Source of the DNA: Ruminococcaceae bacterium BL-4
GTDB taxonomy: Bacteria > Bacillota > Clostridia > Oscillospirales > Acutalibacteraceae
NCBI GenBank assembly: GCA_902809935.1
Contig: LR778134.1
Span: 992,001-1,056,000 of the forward strand
Length of the DNA stretch: 64,000 nucleotides
Reading direction: 5' to 3'
The notes under the pieces are model-generated. The model saw nothing but the letters and a program-made list of their open reading frames with translations, did no database searches and had not been told where the DNA came from. Position numbers and translations under genes: made by a program. Below, in pieces: positions 7,948-16,495 of this stretch; positions within the stretch are counted from its first letter, which is position 1, and each line of letters starts with the position of its first letter.

Positions 7948-9081
7948 TCAGCTTCGCAAAATTTTTCCGCTGTCTTTAATCGTTACTTCAGCTTTGATTT
8001 CGGGTTTTATTTGGGAATATAACTGATCCCAGTTTTCTTGTATATCTTTCCATTTATTAGGCTGTGTTTGACTGATGAGAGTCCCAATTCCATAAATATC
8101 GGCTTGATAGGCTTGAGTTGCCTGAAAACACGAAAGCACGCGGCCTTTGATTCTCTCAATAGCAGCTGCTTGTAACTCTTTTTCGATGGCTGCTGTGTCT
8201 TGATTTTCGAAACCAACCAACTCTCTTACTCTAAGTTCTGTTTTAACCGTGATGGGAACAGATATCGTTCCATCTTCTTGTACAGAAGGGTTTAAACTGC
8301 TGCTGCTGCTGCATATTTCGAGGGATGCTCGGCCGGATTCAGTTTCTACATCGACCGTGCCGCTTTCAACTTTGTTCATTGTCCATAAATAGCCGCGTGA
8401 TTTATCTTTATCTAATTCTCCGACCATTTTGTCATCTTTAAAGACGGCCAATCCAGATAATTCAAGTCTTGGAGGGCTCGACTGCTTGTCTACTTTTATT
8501 AAGCTAGCAACCGGACAAGTCGTTTTTCCCTCGAGCTTAGAAAAAAATTCGAGAAGATCTACATCGATAGATTCTGAGGTTGCTTGTTGATTTTTGAGCA
8601 ACTGTGTGATATCAAGTGCCGACATGGGAGACATTTCGGATTTTGTTGTCAGTATTTCATTTGCGGTAGAATCTGATACCAGAATGGATACATCGATTCT
8701 GCCTTCATGATCACGTAGGAAAAGATCTAATTGGTCCTTGATTCCTTTCGATGCAGTTTCTTTTCCAAAAATCAAGCACTGGTTATGCCCTATAAATAGC
8801 TTATGGCTGCTTTCACGCGCGCAATCTCTAAATATATTAAAAAGATTTTTTCCGGTCTTTTCATAGATTAAAGCTTCTGATTTTGCTTTGTCTTTTTCAC
8901 TTGAATTTCCCACATGTCCTAATTGCAAGGTGAGTTTTGTTAGGTTATCCCCTGCATCATCAATTCCGACACCGACAACGGGAATGATTTCAGTCAATTC
9001 TTTGCTGTCCATGCATCCGGAAAACAAAAGACAAACGGCCATAGCAACTGCTACAAGTGAAAAACACTTTCCTCTTTTCAT
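7948..9081 (-). CDS. gerKC: Spore germination lipoprotein, Ger(x)C family
   Basis: The 377-residue protein is the lipoprotein subunit of a GerA-type germinant receptor. The chosen ATG gives a lipoprotein signal peptide, basic MKRGK then a hydrophobic stretch ending LLFSGC, with the lipidated Cys about 21 residues in, followed by the conserved MDSKELTEI region (usually W.x.REL). It reads on through GVGID...TLQLG and the C-terminal domain. The start overlaps the gerKA stop by 4 bp (ATGA), indicating translational coupling. A longer upstream frame is only the antisense-free extension over gerKA and has no signal peptide. Confidence 0.88.
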   Translation of the reverse strand: MKRGKCFSLVAVAMAVCLLFSGCMDSKELTEIIPVVGVGIDDAGDNLTKLTLQLGHVGNSSEKDKAKSEALIYEKTGKNLFNIFRDCARESSHKLFIGHNQCLIFGKETASKGIKDQLDLFLRDHEGRIDVSILVSDSTANEILTTKSEMSPMSALDITQLLKNQQATSESIDVDLLEFFSKLEGKTTCPVASLIKVDKQSSPPRLELSGLAVFKDDKMVGELDKDKSRGYLWTMNKVESGTVDVETESGRASLEICSSSSSLNPSVQEDGTISVPITVKTELRVRELVGFENQDTAAIEKELQAAAIERIKGRVLSCFQATQAYQADIYGIGTLISQTQPNKWKDIQENWDQLYSQIKPEIKAEVTIKDSGKILRS

Positions 9082-10700
9082 GATTTTGCATCCCCATTCG
9101 AAGACGTAGTAGTATCTCCTGGTGGAATATGACTCTGTTGCCTGGTAATATCTTGGTGTGCAAACTCTGGCGGACGTTTTTTCATCGTCCAAAGAGGAGC
9201 GCGAATAAATAGGTCTTTCCAATCTTGTATATGCATTGGTGCGACTCCTGCAAAGAATGGAACACCAAATGATTTTAACGAAGCTAAATCAATCAGCATC
9301 CATAAAGTACCCAGTGAGATTCCAAATCCCCCAAGAGTTGCCGATAGGACCAATAAAACTAAGCGAAGGACAATAATGGCATCTTGATGTTCCGGCGTTA
9401 CAAATTCTGCCATTGCGGATATGGCAACCGTTACAACCATAGGTGCGCCGACCAGTCCTGCTGAAACGGCGGCGTCCCCCATTACCAGAGCGCCGACAAT
9501 ACTAACTGCCTGCCCAATTGGACGAGGCAGTCTCAGCCCTGCTTCTCGCAGAATTTCAAAGGCCAGCAAAAGGATTAATGCTTCAATAGCAGTGGGGAAG
9601 GGGGTCCCTTCCCGAGCGGTTGCAATGGTAAACATTAATGTAGTCGGAATTAACTCTTGATGAAAGGTTGTAATGGCAATAAAAAAGGCGGGTCCAAACA
9701 CTGCAAAGGTAAAAGAAAGAAACCTTAACAAGCGTAGGATACTGGAATAAAAGGTTCGTGCATAATAGTCTTCTGCTGTCTGAAAGCTCTCTGTGAAAAG
9801 CATTGGAACGGTCAATACGAAAGGCGTGCCGTCCACAATGATTGCAGCCCGCCCTTCCAAAATTTTGCCTGCTACCACGTCTGGTTTTTCACTTTTCCCA
9901 ATTGTTGGAAAAATGCTAAAGGGGGCATCTTCTATATATTGCTCGATATAGCCGGACTCCAAGATGGAATCCACGTTTATTGAGTTGAGACGCCTTTTAA
10001 CTTCAGCGATAAGGCTTTCGTCCGCTACCCCTTTTAGGTAAGCAACTGAAACGATCGTTCTTGTCTTTTCACCAATCACAAAGGTATCCATTCTGAAAGC
10101 AGGATTCCTTATTTTTCTACGCAAAAGAGATGTATTTGTTCTGAAATTTTCGGTAAACCCCTCTCGTGGACCTCTTGTAACGGCTTCAGTTTGGGGCTCT
10201 GTAACACTGCGTTTATCCCATCCTTTACTGCTGATAATGATTCCAGAGCGGTATCCGTCTATCAGTAAAACGGTATCTCCGCATAAGCAGCTTTCCAGTA
10301 GCTTATCTTCCTTGTCGGAGTTTATTACATCCCCTGAGCAAATAATGCGTTTTTGAACATCTTCTATTACGTTTCCTTTTGTCCTGGCGTCAGACAGCAT
10401 CAGAGGCTTCATAATTCCCTCAGTAATAATATCGTTGCTTACCAGCCCATCTATAAAGATTAAGGCAGCATTAATAGCCGGGAATCTTCCAAACGTGAAC
10501 TCACGAATCTTTACATCGTTACAATCACCAAGATAACTTTTCATGATTTCAATATTATCTTTTAAAGAGGTTGTCATTGTTGGTTGGGAGGAGCTTTCAT
10601 TTTTAGATTCAGGTGTAGAATCTGCAACGTTTTTTGTTGCTTCATTTAAAATGGTTCTATATTTTATTTTTTTCAGTAAATTTTGCAATATCATTAGCAT
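9078..10700 (-). CDS. gerKA: Spore germination receptor subunit, GerAA/GerKA family
   Basis: The 540-residue protein is the A subunit of a GerA-type germinant receptor in the spore inner membrane. A hydrophilic N-terminal domain of about 300 residues (with GDTVLLIDG and EPQTEAVTRGPREGF, both family hallmarks) is followed by a membrane domain of several helices (with PTTLMFTIATAREGTPFP and PRPIGQAVSIVGALVMGDAAV, shortened here). The final 40 residues are hydrophilic. AAGGA lies 5 bp before the ATG. It is the first gene of the operon; such operons are normally sigma-G controlled in the forespore, but I could not find a clear sigma-G promoter upstream. Confidence 0.92.
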   Translation of the reverse strand: MLMILQNLLKKIKYRTILNEATKNVADSTPESKNESSSQPTMTTSLKDNIEIMKSYLGDCNDVKIREFTFGRFPAINAALIFIDGLVSNDIITEGIMKPLMLSDARTKGNVIEDVQKRIICSGDVINSDKEDKLLESCLCGDTVLLIDGYRSGIIISSKGWDKRSVTEPQTEAVTRGPREGFTENFRTNTSLLRRKIRNPAFRMDTFVIGEKTRTIVSVAYLKGVADESLIAEVKRRLNSINVDSILESGYIEQYIEDAPFSIFPTIGKSEKPDVVAGKILEGRAAIIVDGTPFVLTVPMLFTESFQTAEDYYARTFYSSILRLLRFLSFTFAVFGPAFFIAITTFHQELIPTTLMFTIATAREGTPFPTAIEALILLLAFEILREAGLRLPRPIGQAVSIVGALVMGDAAVSAGLVGAPMVVTVAISAMAEFVTPEHQDAIIVLRLVLLVLSATLGGFGISLGTLWMLIDLASLKSFGVPFFAGVAPMHIQDWKDLFIRAPLWTMKKRPPEFAHQDITRQQSHIPPGDTTTSSNGDAKS

Positions 10701-10847
10701 TCACATCCTTTTGGAGATCTTTTTATTCTTTTCAATTTTTACTAAAAAAATACACGTTACAAAACCATTGAAAAATCTTGAACAGTTATATACAATCGAT
10801 TCATTGTGATCGTTCTGATCATGTAAAAATATAAAAAGCTCTAAATA

Positions 10848-10887
10848 AAAAACAATCTATCAAAGCTTGCGTAATGAGATTGTTTTT
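10848..10887. terminator. Terminator-like hairpin
   Basis: Perfect 11-bp arms AAAAACAATCT and AGATTGTTTTT enclose an 18-nt loop. It lies downstream of the tRNA terminator on the minus strand and may be a backup terminator keeping tRNA transcription out of the ger operon. Confidence 0.6.
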
Positions 10888-10943
10888 ATACCCCAATTAC
10901 TCCAGTTTTGATAGATTTTCATAGAGTTTTGTTTTTTGATTTT

Positions 10944-10991
10944 AAATAAAAAAAGTTCCAGAAACCGCATTTTCATACGTTTTCTGGAACT
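10944..10991 (-). terminator. Terminator of the tRNA-Thr/tRNA-Tyr transcript
   Basis: Directly after the tRNA-Tyr CCA end, AGTTCCAGAAA pairs with TTTCTGGAACT, and the minus-strand product continues into TTTTTTTATTT. Confidence 0.88.
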
Positions 10992-11075
10992 TGGTGGAGG
11001 AGGATGGATTCGGACCATCGAAGCCGAAGCAACAGATTTACAGTCTGCCCCCTTTGACCGCTCGGGAACTCCTCC
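10992..11075 (-). tRNA. tRNA-Tyr (anticodon GTA)
   Basis: This 84-nt class II tRNA starts GGAGGAGTTCC, has the anticodon loop CTGTAAA giving GTA, a long variable arm, a T-loop TCCGAATCC and an encoded CCA end. It is the second gene of a two-tRNA transcript, 36 bp after tRNA-Thr. Confidence 0.95.
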
Positions 11076-11111
11076 ATATACCGGCAATCACTTAGCCACT
11101 TGCCGGAGTTA

Positions 11112-11187
11112 TGGAGCTGGCAATAGGACTCGAACCTACGACCTGCTGATTACAAATCAGCTGCTCTACCAACTGAGCTACGCCAGC
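11112..11187 (-). tRNA. tRNA-Thr (anticodon TGT)
   Basis: This 76-nt tRNA folds as a normal cloverleaf: acceptor GCTGGCG, D-arm GTAGCTCAGTTGGTAGAGC, anticodon loop TTTGTAA giving TGT, T-arm GTAGGTTCGAGTCCTAT and encoded CCA. It lies first behind a consensus promoter. Confidence 0.96.
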
Positions 11188-11209
11188 GCATCGCGATTGA
11201 CACTAGATT

Positions 11210-11238
11210 ATTATAGGACTCTAAATAATAGTTGTCAA
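11210..11238 (-). promoter_or_regulatory. Consensus promoter of the tRNA pair
   Basis: On the minus strand TTGACA and TATAAT are both perfect and separated by exactly 17 bp, 23 bp before tRNA-Thr. This is the strongest sigma-A promoter in the window, as expected for stable RNA. Confidence 0.85.
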
Positions 11239-11291
11239 GAGAAAAAGCATATTTTTTTAAAAAAGAGGGCATATTTTGTTTGAATTTTTCC

Positions 11292-11320
11292 TTGCGGTTT
11301 TTATGTTTTAAAATTATAAT
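11292..11320 (+). promoter_or_regulatory. Candidate promoter of the small-protein pair
   Basis: TTGCGG and a perfect TATAAT are 17 bp apart, 48 bp before the small membrane protein start. Confidence 0.5.
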
Positions 11321-11367
11321 AAACTTAATGAAAAATTTTGGTCGTTAGAAGAAAGGGGAAATACTCT

Positions 11368-11484
11368 ATGAAAAAAGGAATCTCGATAGCTTCAATAGTG
11401 ATCGGAATTATTACGGCTCTTTGTGGAGCTGCAACGATTGTTTTTGGTGCTTTGGGTTTATTTTCTTCTAAATATCGTGCTTGA
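11368..11484 (+). CDS. 38-residue single-helix membrane protein
   Basis: A short frame encodes a basic MKKG start, one hydrophobic helix of about 25 residues rich in Ile, Ala and Gly, and the end FSSKYRA. It has a Shine-Dalgarno (AAAGGGG) 8 bp before the ATG and lies 48 bp after a promoter. Single-helix proteins of this size are common in Firmicutes, but I recognise no family. The main doubt is whether it is translated. Confidence 0.55.
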   Translation: MKKGISIASIVIGIITALCGAATIVFGALGLFSSKYRA

Positions 11485-11545
11485 AAAATTCCTTTATGCG
11501 CAAAATGAATCTTCATGGCATAGATTGGCATGGAGGTGCTTTTCT

Positions 11546-11713
11546 ATGGAGATGAAAACGTATCATTGTATGGATCCGAAAGAGAATCCACAGCCTGTTT
11601 GGACTCATGCCCAAAGAGAGGCTATTAAAGAGCTGCAGGAAGATGCGGTGGCACGGTTTAAAGCAGATCCGGATTCATTCTTTCCCGATCCCACACAGGA
11701 CAAAAAGCCCTGA
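11546..11713 (+). CDS. Hypothetical 55-residue protein
   Basis: The acidic, hydrophilic protein begins MEMKTYHCMDPKENPQ and has a predicted helix with QREAIKELQEDAVARFKADPD, shortened here to that helical middle, followed by a Pro/Asp-rich tail. GGAGG lies 9 bp before the ATG, and it ends just before a terminator. I do not recognise a family. The upstream in-frame extension overlaps the 38-residue gene and is not used. Confidence 0.6.
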   Translation: MEMKTYHCMDPKENPQPVWTHAQREAIKELQEDAVARFKADPDSFFPDPTQDKKP

Positions 11714-11730
11714 GTGATGTTTACTTTACA

Positions 11731-11776
11731 AAAGCCGTTTTGATACCGAGAAAAGCTGTATCATGCGGCTTTTTAT
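11731..11776 (+). terminator. Terminator after the 55-residue protein gene
   Basis: AAAGCCG plus GATAC pair with GTATC and CGGCTTT, with an internal bulge, and the product ends in TTTTTAT. Confidence 0.7.
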
Positions 11777-11911
11777 ATTGGCCGTACTATTTTTGGGGCG
11801 GCGTTGATATTGGTACTAAGAATTGGCAAGGGAATGAATTTGATGCCTGATAAGATTGTTGCAAATTAGAATCGTTTGTGTCATACTGAAAAAAATTTTG
11901 GGAGGATCAAA

Positions 11912-12127
11912 ATGGAAATTTCAAAAGGCAGATATCGCCATTTTAAAGGAAATGAGTACAGAGTACTCTGTTTGGCGCGCAATTCTGAAACATTGGAACA
12001 AATGGTGGTTTATCAGGCACTTTACGGAGAACATGAAGTTTGGGTGCGGCCCGCCTCTATGTGGAATGAAACGGTCAACAAAGATGGGAAAACGATCAAG
12101 CGTTTTACTTATCTTGGAAATGAATAA
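11912..12127 (+). CDS. DUF1653 domain protein
   Basis: The 71-residue protein matches the small DUF1653 domain: GRYRHFKGNEYRVL, a middle with ETLEQMVVYQALYGE, and the end VWVRPASMWNE. The family is widespread and of unknown biochemical role. GGGAGG lies 7 bp before the chosen ATG; an upstream ATG at 11876 in the same frame has no such site. Its stop overlaps the following metallopeptidase start by 8 bp, so the two are translationally coupled. Confidence 0.85.
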   Translation: MEISKGRYRHFKGNEYRVLCLARNSETLEQMVVYQALYGEHEVWVRPASMWNETVNKDGKTIKRFTYLGNE

Positions 12128-12656
12128 TCTAGTTTCCTATCAGTTGATTCGTTCCAAACGACGTACGTTGGCGCTTTTGATCACACGAGAATGCAAAGTA
12201 ATCGTTCGTGCTCCACAGAAATTGCCTCAGAAAGAGATTGACCGATTTTTGGAAGCCCATACAAAATGGCTTACATACCATCTTTTGCAGCAGCAACAGA
12301 AAGCAGAAGCTGAAGGAGAGATTTCTCCAGAAGAGAAAGCCAAATATATTCGGCAGGCAAATGAAATCCTTCCCCAAAGAATAGCTTTTTTTGCAGACGT
12401 CATGGGAGTTTTTCCGACGAAAGTTCGGATTACAGATGCAAAGGCACGTTTTGGGAGTTGCAGTGCAAAAAACAGCATCTGTTTTTCGTGGAGGCTGATG
12501 AGATATCCAAAAGAAGTGATCGATTATGTTGTCGTACATGAACTGGCGCATATTCGCTATAAAAATCATGGTGCTGAATTTTATCAACTGATTGCTTCTG
12601 TTCTTCCGGATTATCGAAAGCGCTGGGCACTTTTAAAAGAGCCTCCCGTAAAATAA
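12120..12656 (+). CDS. YgjP-like zinc metallopeptidase (M48-related)
   Basis: The 178-residue protein belongs to the YgjP/DUF45 family of SprT-like metallopeptidases. The zinc motif HELAH (in VVVHELAHIRYKNHG) is intact, with the third ligand expected in the downstream KNHG..FY segment. Upstream are the family motifs SKRRTLALLI, ARFGSCSAKN and SWRLMRYP. The start used overlaps the DUF1653 gene; a much longer frame upstream crosses that gene in another frame and is not credible. The physiological substrate is unknown. Confidence 0.87.
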   Translation: MNNLVSYQLIRSKRRTLALLITRECKVIVRAPQKLPQKEIDRFLEAHTKWLTYHLLQQQQKAEAEGEISPEEKAKYIRQANEILPQRIAFFADVMGVFPTKVRITDAKARFGSCSAKNSICFSWRLMRYPKEVIDYVVVHELAHIRYKNHGAEFYQLIASVLPDYRKRWALLKEPPVK

Positions 12657-12727
12657 AGGAATCTTTTTTAGAGGCAGAGTCTCCTTTTGGGGATTTTGTC
12701 TCTACTGTTATCTTTGAAAATTGAAAT

Positions 12728-12771
12728 AAGAATCCGGGCAGAGTAAATTGTTTCACTCTGCCCGGATTCTT
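12728..12771. terminator. Bidirectional terminator
   Basis: A perfect 17-bp stem (AAGAATCCGGGCAGAGT with its complement) with a 10-nt loop lies between two converging genes. Confidence 0.88.
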
Positions 12772-12785
12772 ATGTACTCATTTCG

Positions 12786-14732
12786 CTATGCCCACTTTTG
12801 TGTTTCTACAGATACAGGAAGACTTTCTTTTGTCTTTGAATCTATTTGATGTTCAGCAGCGGCATTGACAATATCAGGATTCTGAAAAGTGGGAACCACT
12901 TTTTGAAATGCTTCTTTTACAACTTCGTTGCTTGCATCTTGTATTGCTTGCTTTAAAATACAAAGCTTTTCTTCCACCTGTGCTCGCGTAAGCGGTTTAT
13001 CCCGTTCGATAAAGATACGATCATTTTCTGTTTTGACCATTTCTTCACTTTTGATCAGTAATTCTTCGTAAAGCTTTTCTCCGGGACGAAGACCAATTTC
13101 AACAATTTGAATATCTTGTCCAGGAATAAGGCCGGACAAGCGAATCATATTTTTAGCCAGGTCATAAATATGTACAGGCTTTCCCATATCGAGGACAAAC
13201 AATTCTCCTTTTTTAGCCATTGCCCCTGCCTGCAGAACTAACTGGGCTGCTTCTGGAATGGTCATAAAATATCGAATAATACGCTTATCCGTAATTGTGA
13301 CAGGCCCGCCCTGTGCAATCTCTTTTTCGAATAGAGGGATAACAGACCCGTTGGAACCCAATACATTTCCAAAACGTACAGCAACAAACTGAGTTTTGCT
13401 GTCATAACGGCTTTGAATAATCATTTCACATAAGCGTTTGGAAGCTCCCATAATGTTGGTAGGATTGACGGCTTTGTCGGTAGAAATCAGAACAAATTTT
13501 TCGACTTTGTATTTTTCGGCCATATTAACGGTGTTGTAGGTGCCAAATACATTATTCTTAATGGCTTCTACCGAATTTTGTTCCATTAACGGTACGTGTT
13601 TGTGGGCTGCTGCATGGATGACAACCTGTGGGCGTTCGGTAGAAAAGACTTGTTCCAGTCTGTCTATATCTCTAATAGAACCAATGATAACTTTCAATTT
13701 TAGAGAAGAAGCGTATTTTAAGAGCAGCTCTTGCTGTACATCATAAGCGTTATTTTCATAAATATCAAAGATAATTAGCTTTTTAGGCTGCATTTTTGCA
13801 ATCTGACGGCATAATTCTGAGCCGATAGAACCGCCGCCGCCAGTGACAAGTATGACTTTTCCTTTGTAGTAGTTTTCTGAAGAGCTATTATCTAGCTGGA
13901 TGCTTTCTCGAGAAAGCAGATCTTCAATTTTGATATCCCTGATAAAATTACGAATCCCTTGTTCCTTACGTTCACCGAAAGGATAATCGTAAAGTTTTAC
14001 CTTACATCCAGTTTGACTGTAGAGATCATAAAGACGTTTTCGATTATCGCCATCCAGGTCCGGTAATGCAATTACCACTTCGTGAATTGGCATTTCTTGA
14101 ATCCACTGTACGATATGCTCGTCCTCTGCATAAACCGGTAGGCCATTGAGTTTTTGCCCAATTTTATCTTTATCAAGATCAATAAAGCAGAGCGGCTTAT
14201 AATGAGACTGTGGATTACGGATTAGTTCCTGTGCAAGGGTTGCTCCAATATTGCCAGCTCCTACAATTGCTATATTTATCTTATGACTTTGTTCGGCGGA
14301 TGTATGCTGTGCAGCATTATGGCGGGCATATTGTGACTGATAGAACATACGCGCTGACAGAGAAATAAGACAGTTTAGAGAAACGACGCATAAATTCATC
14401 CTAAATCCTAAATCAAGATATGGAATCAATTGACCAATAAAAAGAATTTCCAATCCTGCAATGAAATCGGAAATAATCAGACGAAGATAAATACTGATGC
14501 CAGCGTATCTCCAGATATGATTGTAAATTTTAAAACAGATTCGAAAGCCGATAATACAAATAGCTAAAAAGAAAAAACGTGATATGCAAATTTGCAGTTC
14601 GAATTTTCCATTTAAAATTACCGAACTATTCATGAAACACAGCAAAATAACACTATAGGACACAGCCAGTATTAGTAAATCAAATCCGCATAGAACAGCT
14701 CTTCGTTTGGCCATGATTTTGTTTTCCTTCAT
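12786..14732 (-). CDS. CapD-like nucleotide-sugar 4,6-dehydratase, membrane-bound
   Basis: The 648-residue protein has four N-terminal membrane helices (roughly residues 10-125), then a first nucleotide-binding fold with VGAGNIGATLAQEL near 157, then a short-chain dehydrogenase/epimerase domain with VTGGGGSIGSELCRQ near 295. This matches the WbpM/CapD/PglF class, which makes UDP-4-keto-6-deoxy sugars from UDP-GlcNAc at the membrane. The STDKAVNPTNIMGASKR segment (catalytic site region) is intact. Two starts are possible, MKENK or MAKRR 18 bp later. It is transcribed divergently from the tyrosine-kinase operon, so both probably serve surface polysaccharide. Confidence 0.9.
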   Translation of the reverse strand: MKENKIMAKRRAVLCGFDLLILAVSYSVILLCFMNSSVILNGKFELQICISRFFFLAICIIGFRICFKIYNHIWRYAGISIYLRLIISDFIAGLEILFIGQLIPYLDLGFRMNLCVVSLNCLISLSARMFYQSQYARHNAAQHTSAEQSHKINIAIVGAGNIGATLAQELIRNPQSHYKPLCFIDLDKDKIGQKLNGLPVYAEDEHIVQWIQEMPIHEVVIALPDLDGDNRKRLYDLYSQTGCKVKLYDYPFGERKEQGIRNFIRDIKIEDLLSRESIQLDNSSSENYYKGKVILVTGGGGSIGSELCRQIAKMQPKKLIIFDIYENNAYDVQQELLLKYASSLKLKVIIGSIRDIDRLEQVFSTERPQVVIHAAAHKHVPLMEQNSVEAIKNNVFGTYNTVNMAEKYKVEKFVLISTDKAVNPTNIMGASKRLCEMIIQSRYDSKTQFVAVRFGNVLGSNGSVIPLFEKEIAQGGPVTITDKRIIRYFMTIPEAAQLVLQAGAMAKKGELFVLDMGKPVHIYDLAKNMIRLSGLIPGQDIQIVEIGLRPGEKLYEELLIKSEEMVKTENDRIFIERDKPLTRAQVEEKLCILKQAIQDASNEVVKEAFQKVVPTFQNPDIVNAAAEHQIDSKTKESLPVSVETQKWA

Positions 14733-15087
14733 TTTCCCTTTTGGCTCTCCCTTACTAATGGTAGTTCACAATAGAAAACTTACAAGATCTATTGCATATT
14801 TGTATTTTTCATCTATAGGCGGTTTGTTGTCTAGAGTATAACATTTCATGCTTTAGCAGTCAATCTTAGACAGAAACTAATTTTATTCGATTATTTTCGA
14901 CATCTAAAATAAAACTTTAAAGTAAAGACTTTTTAAAGCTTTAAAATAATTTCATTACTTCAAAAATTGTTTCTTAAAAAGGGTCCTTATGTGTGGAATT
15001 TTTTAATCAGTCTTGATTGTTTTTATTGAATATGTTATGTTTATATAGTTAAAATTTAAGAGAAAATGAAATAGGAGTATACAAACA
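14733..15087. other. Divergent intergenic region of the polysaccharide locus
   Basis: AT-rich region without a gene between capD-like and wzz-like genes. It contains a candidate promoter for the rightward operon, listed separately, and several TTTAAAG repeats near 14920-14945 whose significance is unclear. I could not place a convincing leftward promoter. Confidence 0.55.
15013..15041 (+). promoter_or_regulatory. Candidate promoter of the wzz-kinase-sortase operon
   Basis: TTGATT and TATGTT are 17 bp apart, 46 bp before the first gene of the operon. Confidence 0.45.
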
Positions 15088-15789
15088 ATGGAAGATCAAA
15101 TTTCTCTCAATGATATATTTTTTGCCATTCGGAAGCAATGGAAAAAAATATTGTTGGCGACTATCGTAGGGGCGTTGGCTGCCTTTTTAATTTCTTCTTT
15201 TTTGATTCCAAAAAAGTATACCTCTTCAATTGAATTGTATGTGAATAACGGAACAAATACTTCCACTACAAATGCAATTAATCCAAATGACTTGACCGCA
15301 TCTCAGAAACTGGTCGGTACCTATATTGTTATTTTAAAAAATCGGGATGTCTTGAGCCAAGTAGCTGCAAAAATCGGGAATATTTCTTATGAACAGTTGC
15401 AGTCGGATATTTCTATGAGTGCAGTAGACAATACGGAAGTTTTAAAAATTTCTGCCGAAGCGGAAAATCCACAGTTGTCTGTCAATATCTGTAAAGCAAT
15501 GGCAGATACCGCACCGGATATTCTTAAGCGGGTTGTAAAGTCTGGTTCTGTCGAAGTAATTGGTTCTGCTTCTGTTCCAACAGAACCGTCTTCTCCTAAT
15601 ATCAAACGAAACACCCTGATAGGAGCTCTCGCTTTTTTAATTATCTCTATTTTTATATCAATTATGATGCTTATAAAGGATAACACTGTAAAGGGAGAAA
15701 AGGATATTCAGGAAAAGCTAAAAGTTCCTGTGTTGGGAGAAATCCCTGATTTAAATGCTGATAATAAGGGGGGATACCGCTATGGCTAA
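15088..15789 (+). CDS. Wzz/CapA-type chain-length and kinase-activator protein
   Basis: The 233-residue protein has the Wzz topology: a cytoplasmic N-terminus (ISLNDIFFAIRKQWKK), a helix at about 20-40, an extracytoplasmic domain with PKKYTSSIELYV and a second helix at about 172-192 after the proline-containing EPSSPNIKR motif. In Gram-positive bacteria such proteins activate the partner BY-kinase through their cytoplasmic tail. AATAGGAG lies before the ATG. The stop overlaps the kinase start by 8 bp, supporting a functional pair. Confidence 0.9.
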   Translation: MEDQISLNDIFFAIRKQWKKILLATIVGALAAFLISSFLIPKKYTSSIELYVNNGTNTSTTNAINPNDLTASQKLVGTYIVILKNRDVLSQVAAKIGNISYEQLQSDISMSAVDNTEVLKISAEAENPQLSVNICKAMADTAPDILKRVVKSGSVEVIGSASVPTEPSSPNIKRNTLIGALAFLIISIFISIMMLIKDNTVKGEKDIQEKLKVPVLGEIPDLNADNKGGYRYG

Positions 15790-16495
15790 AAAACAGGAAT
15801 CAAGACGTAGAAGTCGCTCCAGTACTTTGTTAAATAGTAAAACAGCTTTTTCAGTAGTAGAAGCATATAAGACTATTCGAGCAAATCTTATTTTTGCGAC
15901 TTCAACTTCTCAGAAAAAAGCAGTTATTTTTACTAGTGCGGAACCTTCTGCGGGGAAATCAACTACCTGTATAAATTTGGGGATTACAACGGCGCAGCTT
16001 GGAGCACGTGTGGTGATCCTTGATGCCGATATGAGAAAACCGACTCTACACAAATTTGTGCGTCTTAGCAATACAAAGGGTCTTTCAAAATGTTTATGTG
16101 GACTTGAGAGCATGGAAGACAGTATGTATCGGGATGTATTCCAAAACTTGGATATCATTACTGCTGGACCGATCCCGCCGAATCCTTCGGAACTCCTTAG
16201 CTCGGAAAGTATGGTACGACTTTTGGATACTTTGTCTAAATCGTATGATTATATATTTGTAGATACACCGCCAATCAATGTGGTAGCGGATGGACTTATG
16301 TGTATTCGTTATGCAGCTGGTGCAGTTTTAGTTGCACGTCAGAAGCAGACTCGGTATGCTGAACTTCAAAAAGCGATTAATAGCATTCGGAATATTGATG
16401 GAAATCTGCTTGGAGTAGTCGTTACGAATGTTAATCAAAAAGACAAGCCTTATGCTTATTCTGAAGAATATAAATATGAATACAAAAACAAATAA
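15782..16495 (+). CDS. Bacterial tyrosine kinase, CpsD/YwqD family
   Basis: The 237-residue cytoplasmic kinase autophosphorylates on tyrosines and controls polysaccharide polymerisation. Walker A is EPSAGKSTT, Walker A' is VILDADMRKPT and Walker B is YIFVDTPP, the three hallmarks of BY-kinases. The C-terminus carries a tyrosine cluster (YAYSEEYKYEYKNK), the usual autophosphorylation site. The ATG follows a GGGGG-type site inside the end of the wzz-like gene. The phosphatase gene begins before this one ends, a 20-bp overlap. Confidence 0.93.
   Translation: MAKKQESRRRSRSSTLLNSKTAFSVVEAYKTIRANLIFATSTSQKKAVIFTSAEPSAGKSTTCINLGITTAQLGARVVILDADMRKPTLHKFVRLSNTKGLSKCLCGLESMEDSMYRDVFQNLDIITAGPIPPNPSELLSSESMVRLLDTLSKSYDYIFVDTPPINVVADGLMCIRYAAGAVLVARQKQTRYAELQKAINSIRNIDGNLLGVVVTNVNQKDKPYAYSEEYKYEYKNK

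Noticed and set aside
10860-11283. Frames on both strands over 11.0-11.2 kb
   Set aside because: They are translations of tRNA-Tyr and tRNA-Thr and their flanks.
11856-12119. Long N-terminal extension of the YgjP-like protein
   Set aside because: It reads through the DUF1653 gene in another frame and has no ribosome-binding site; the overlap start is preferred.
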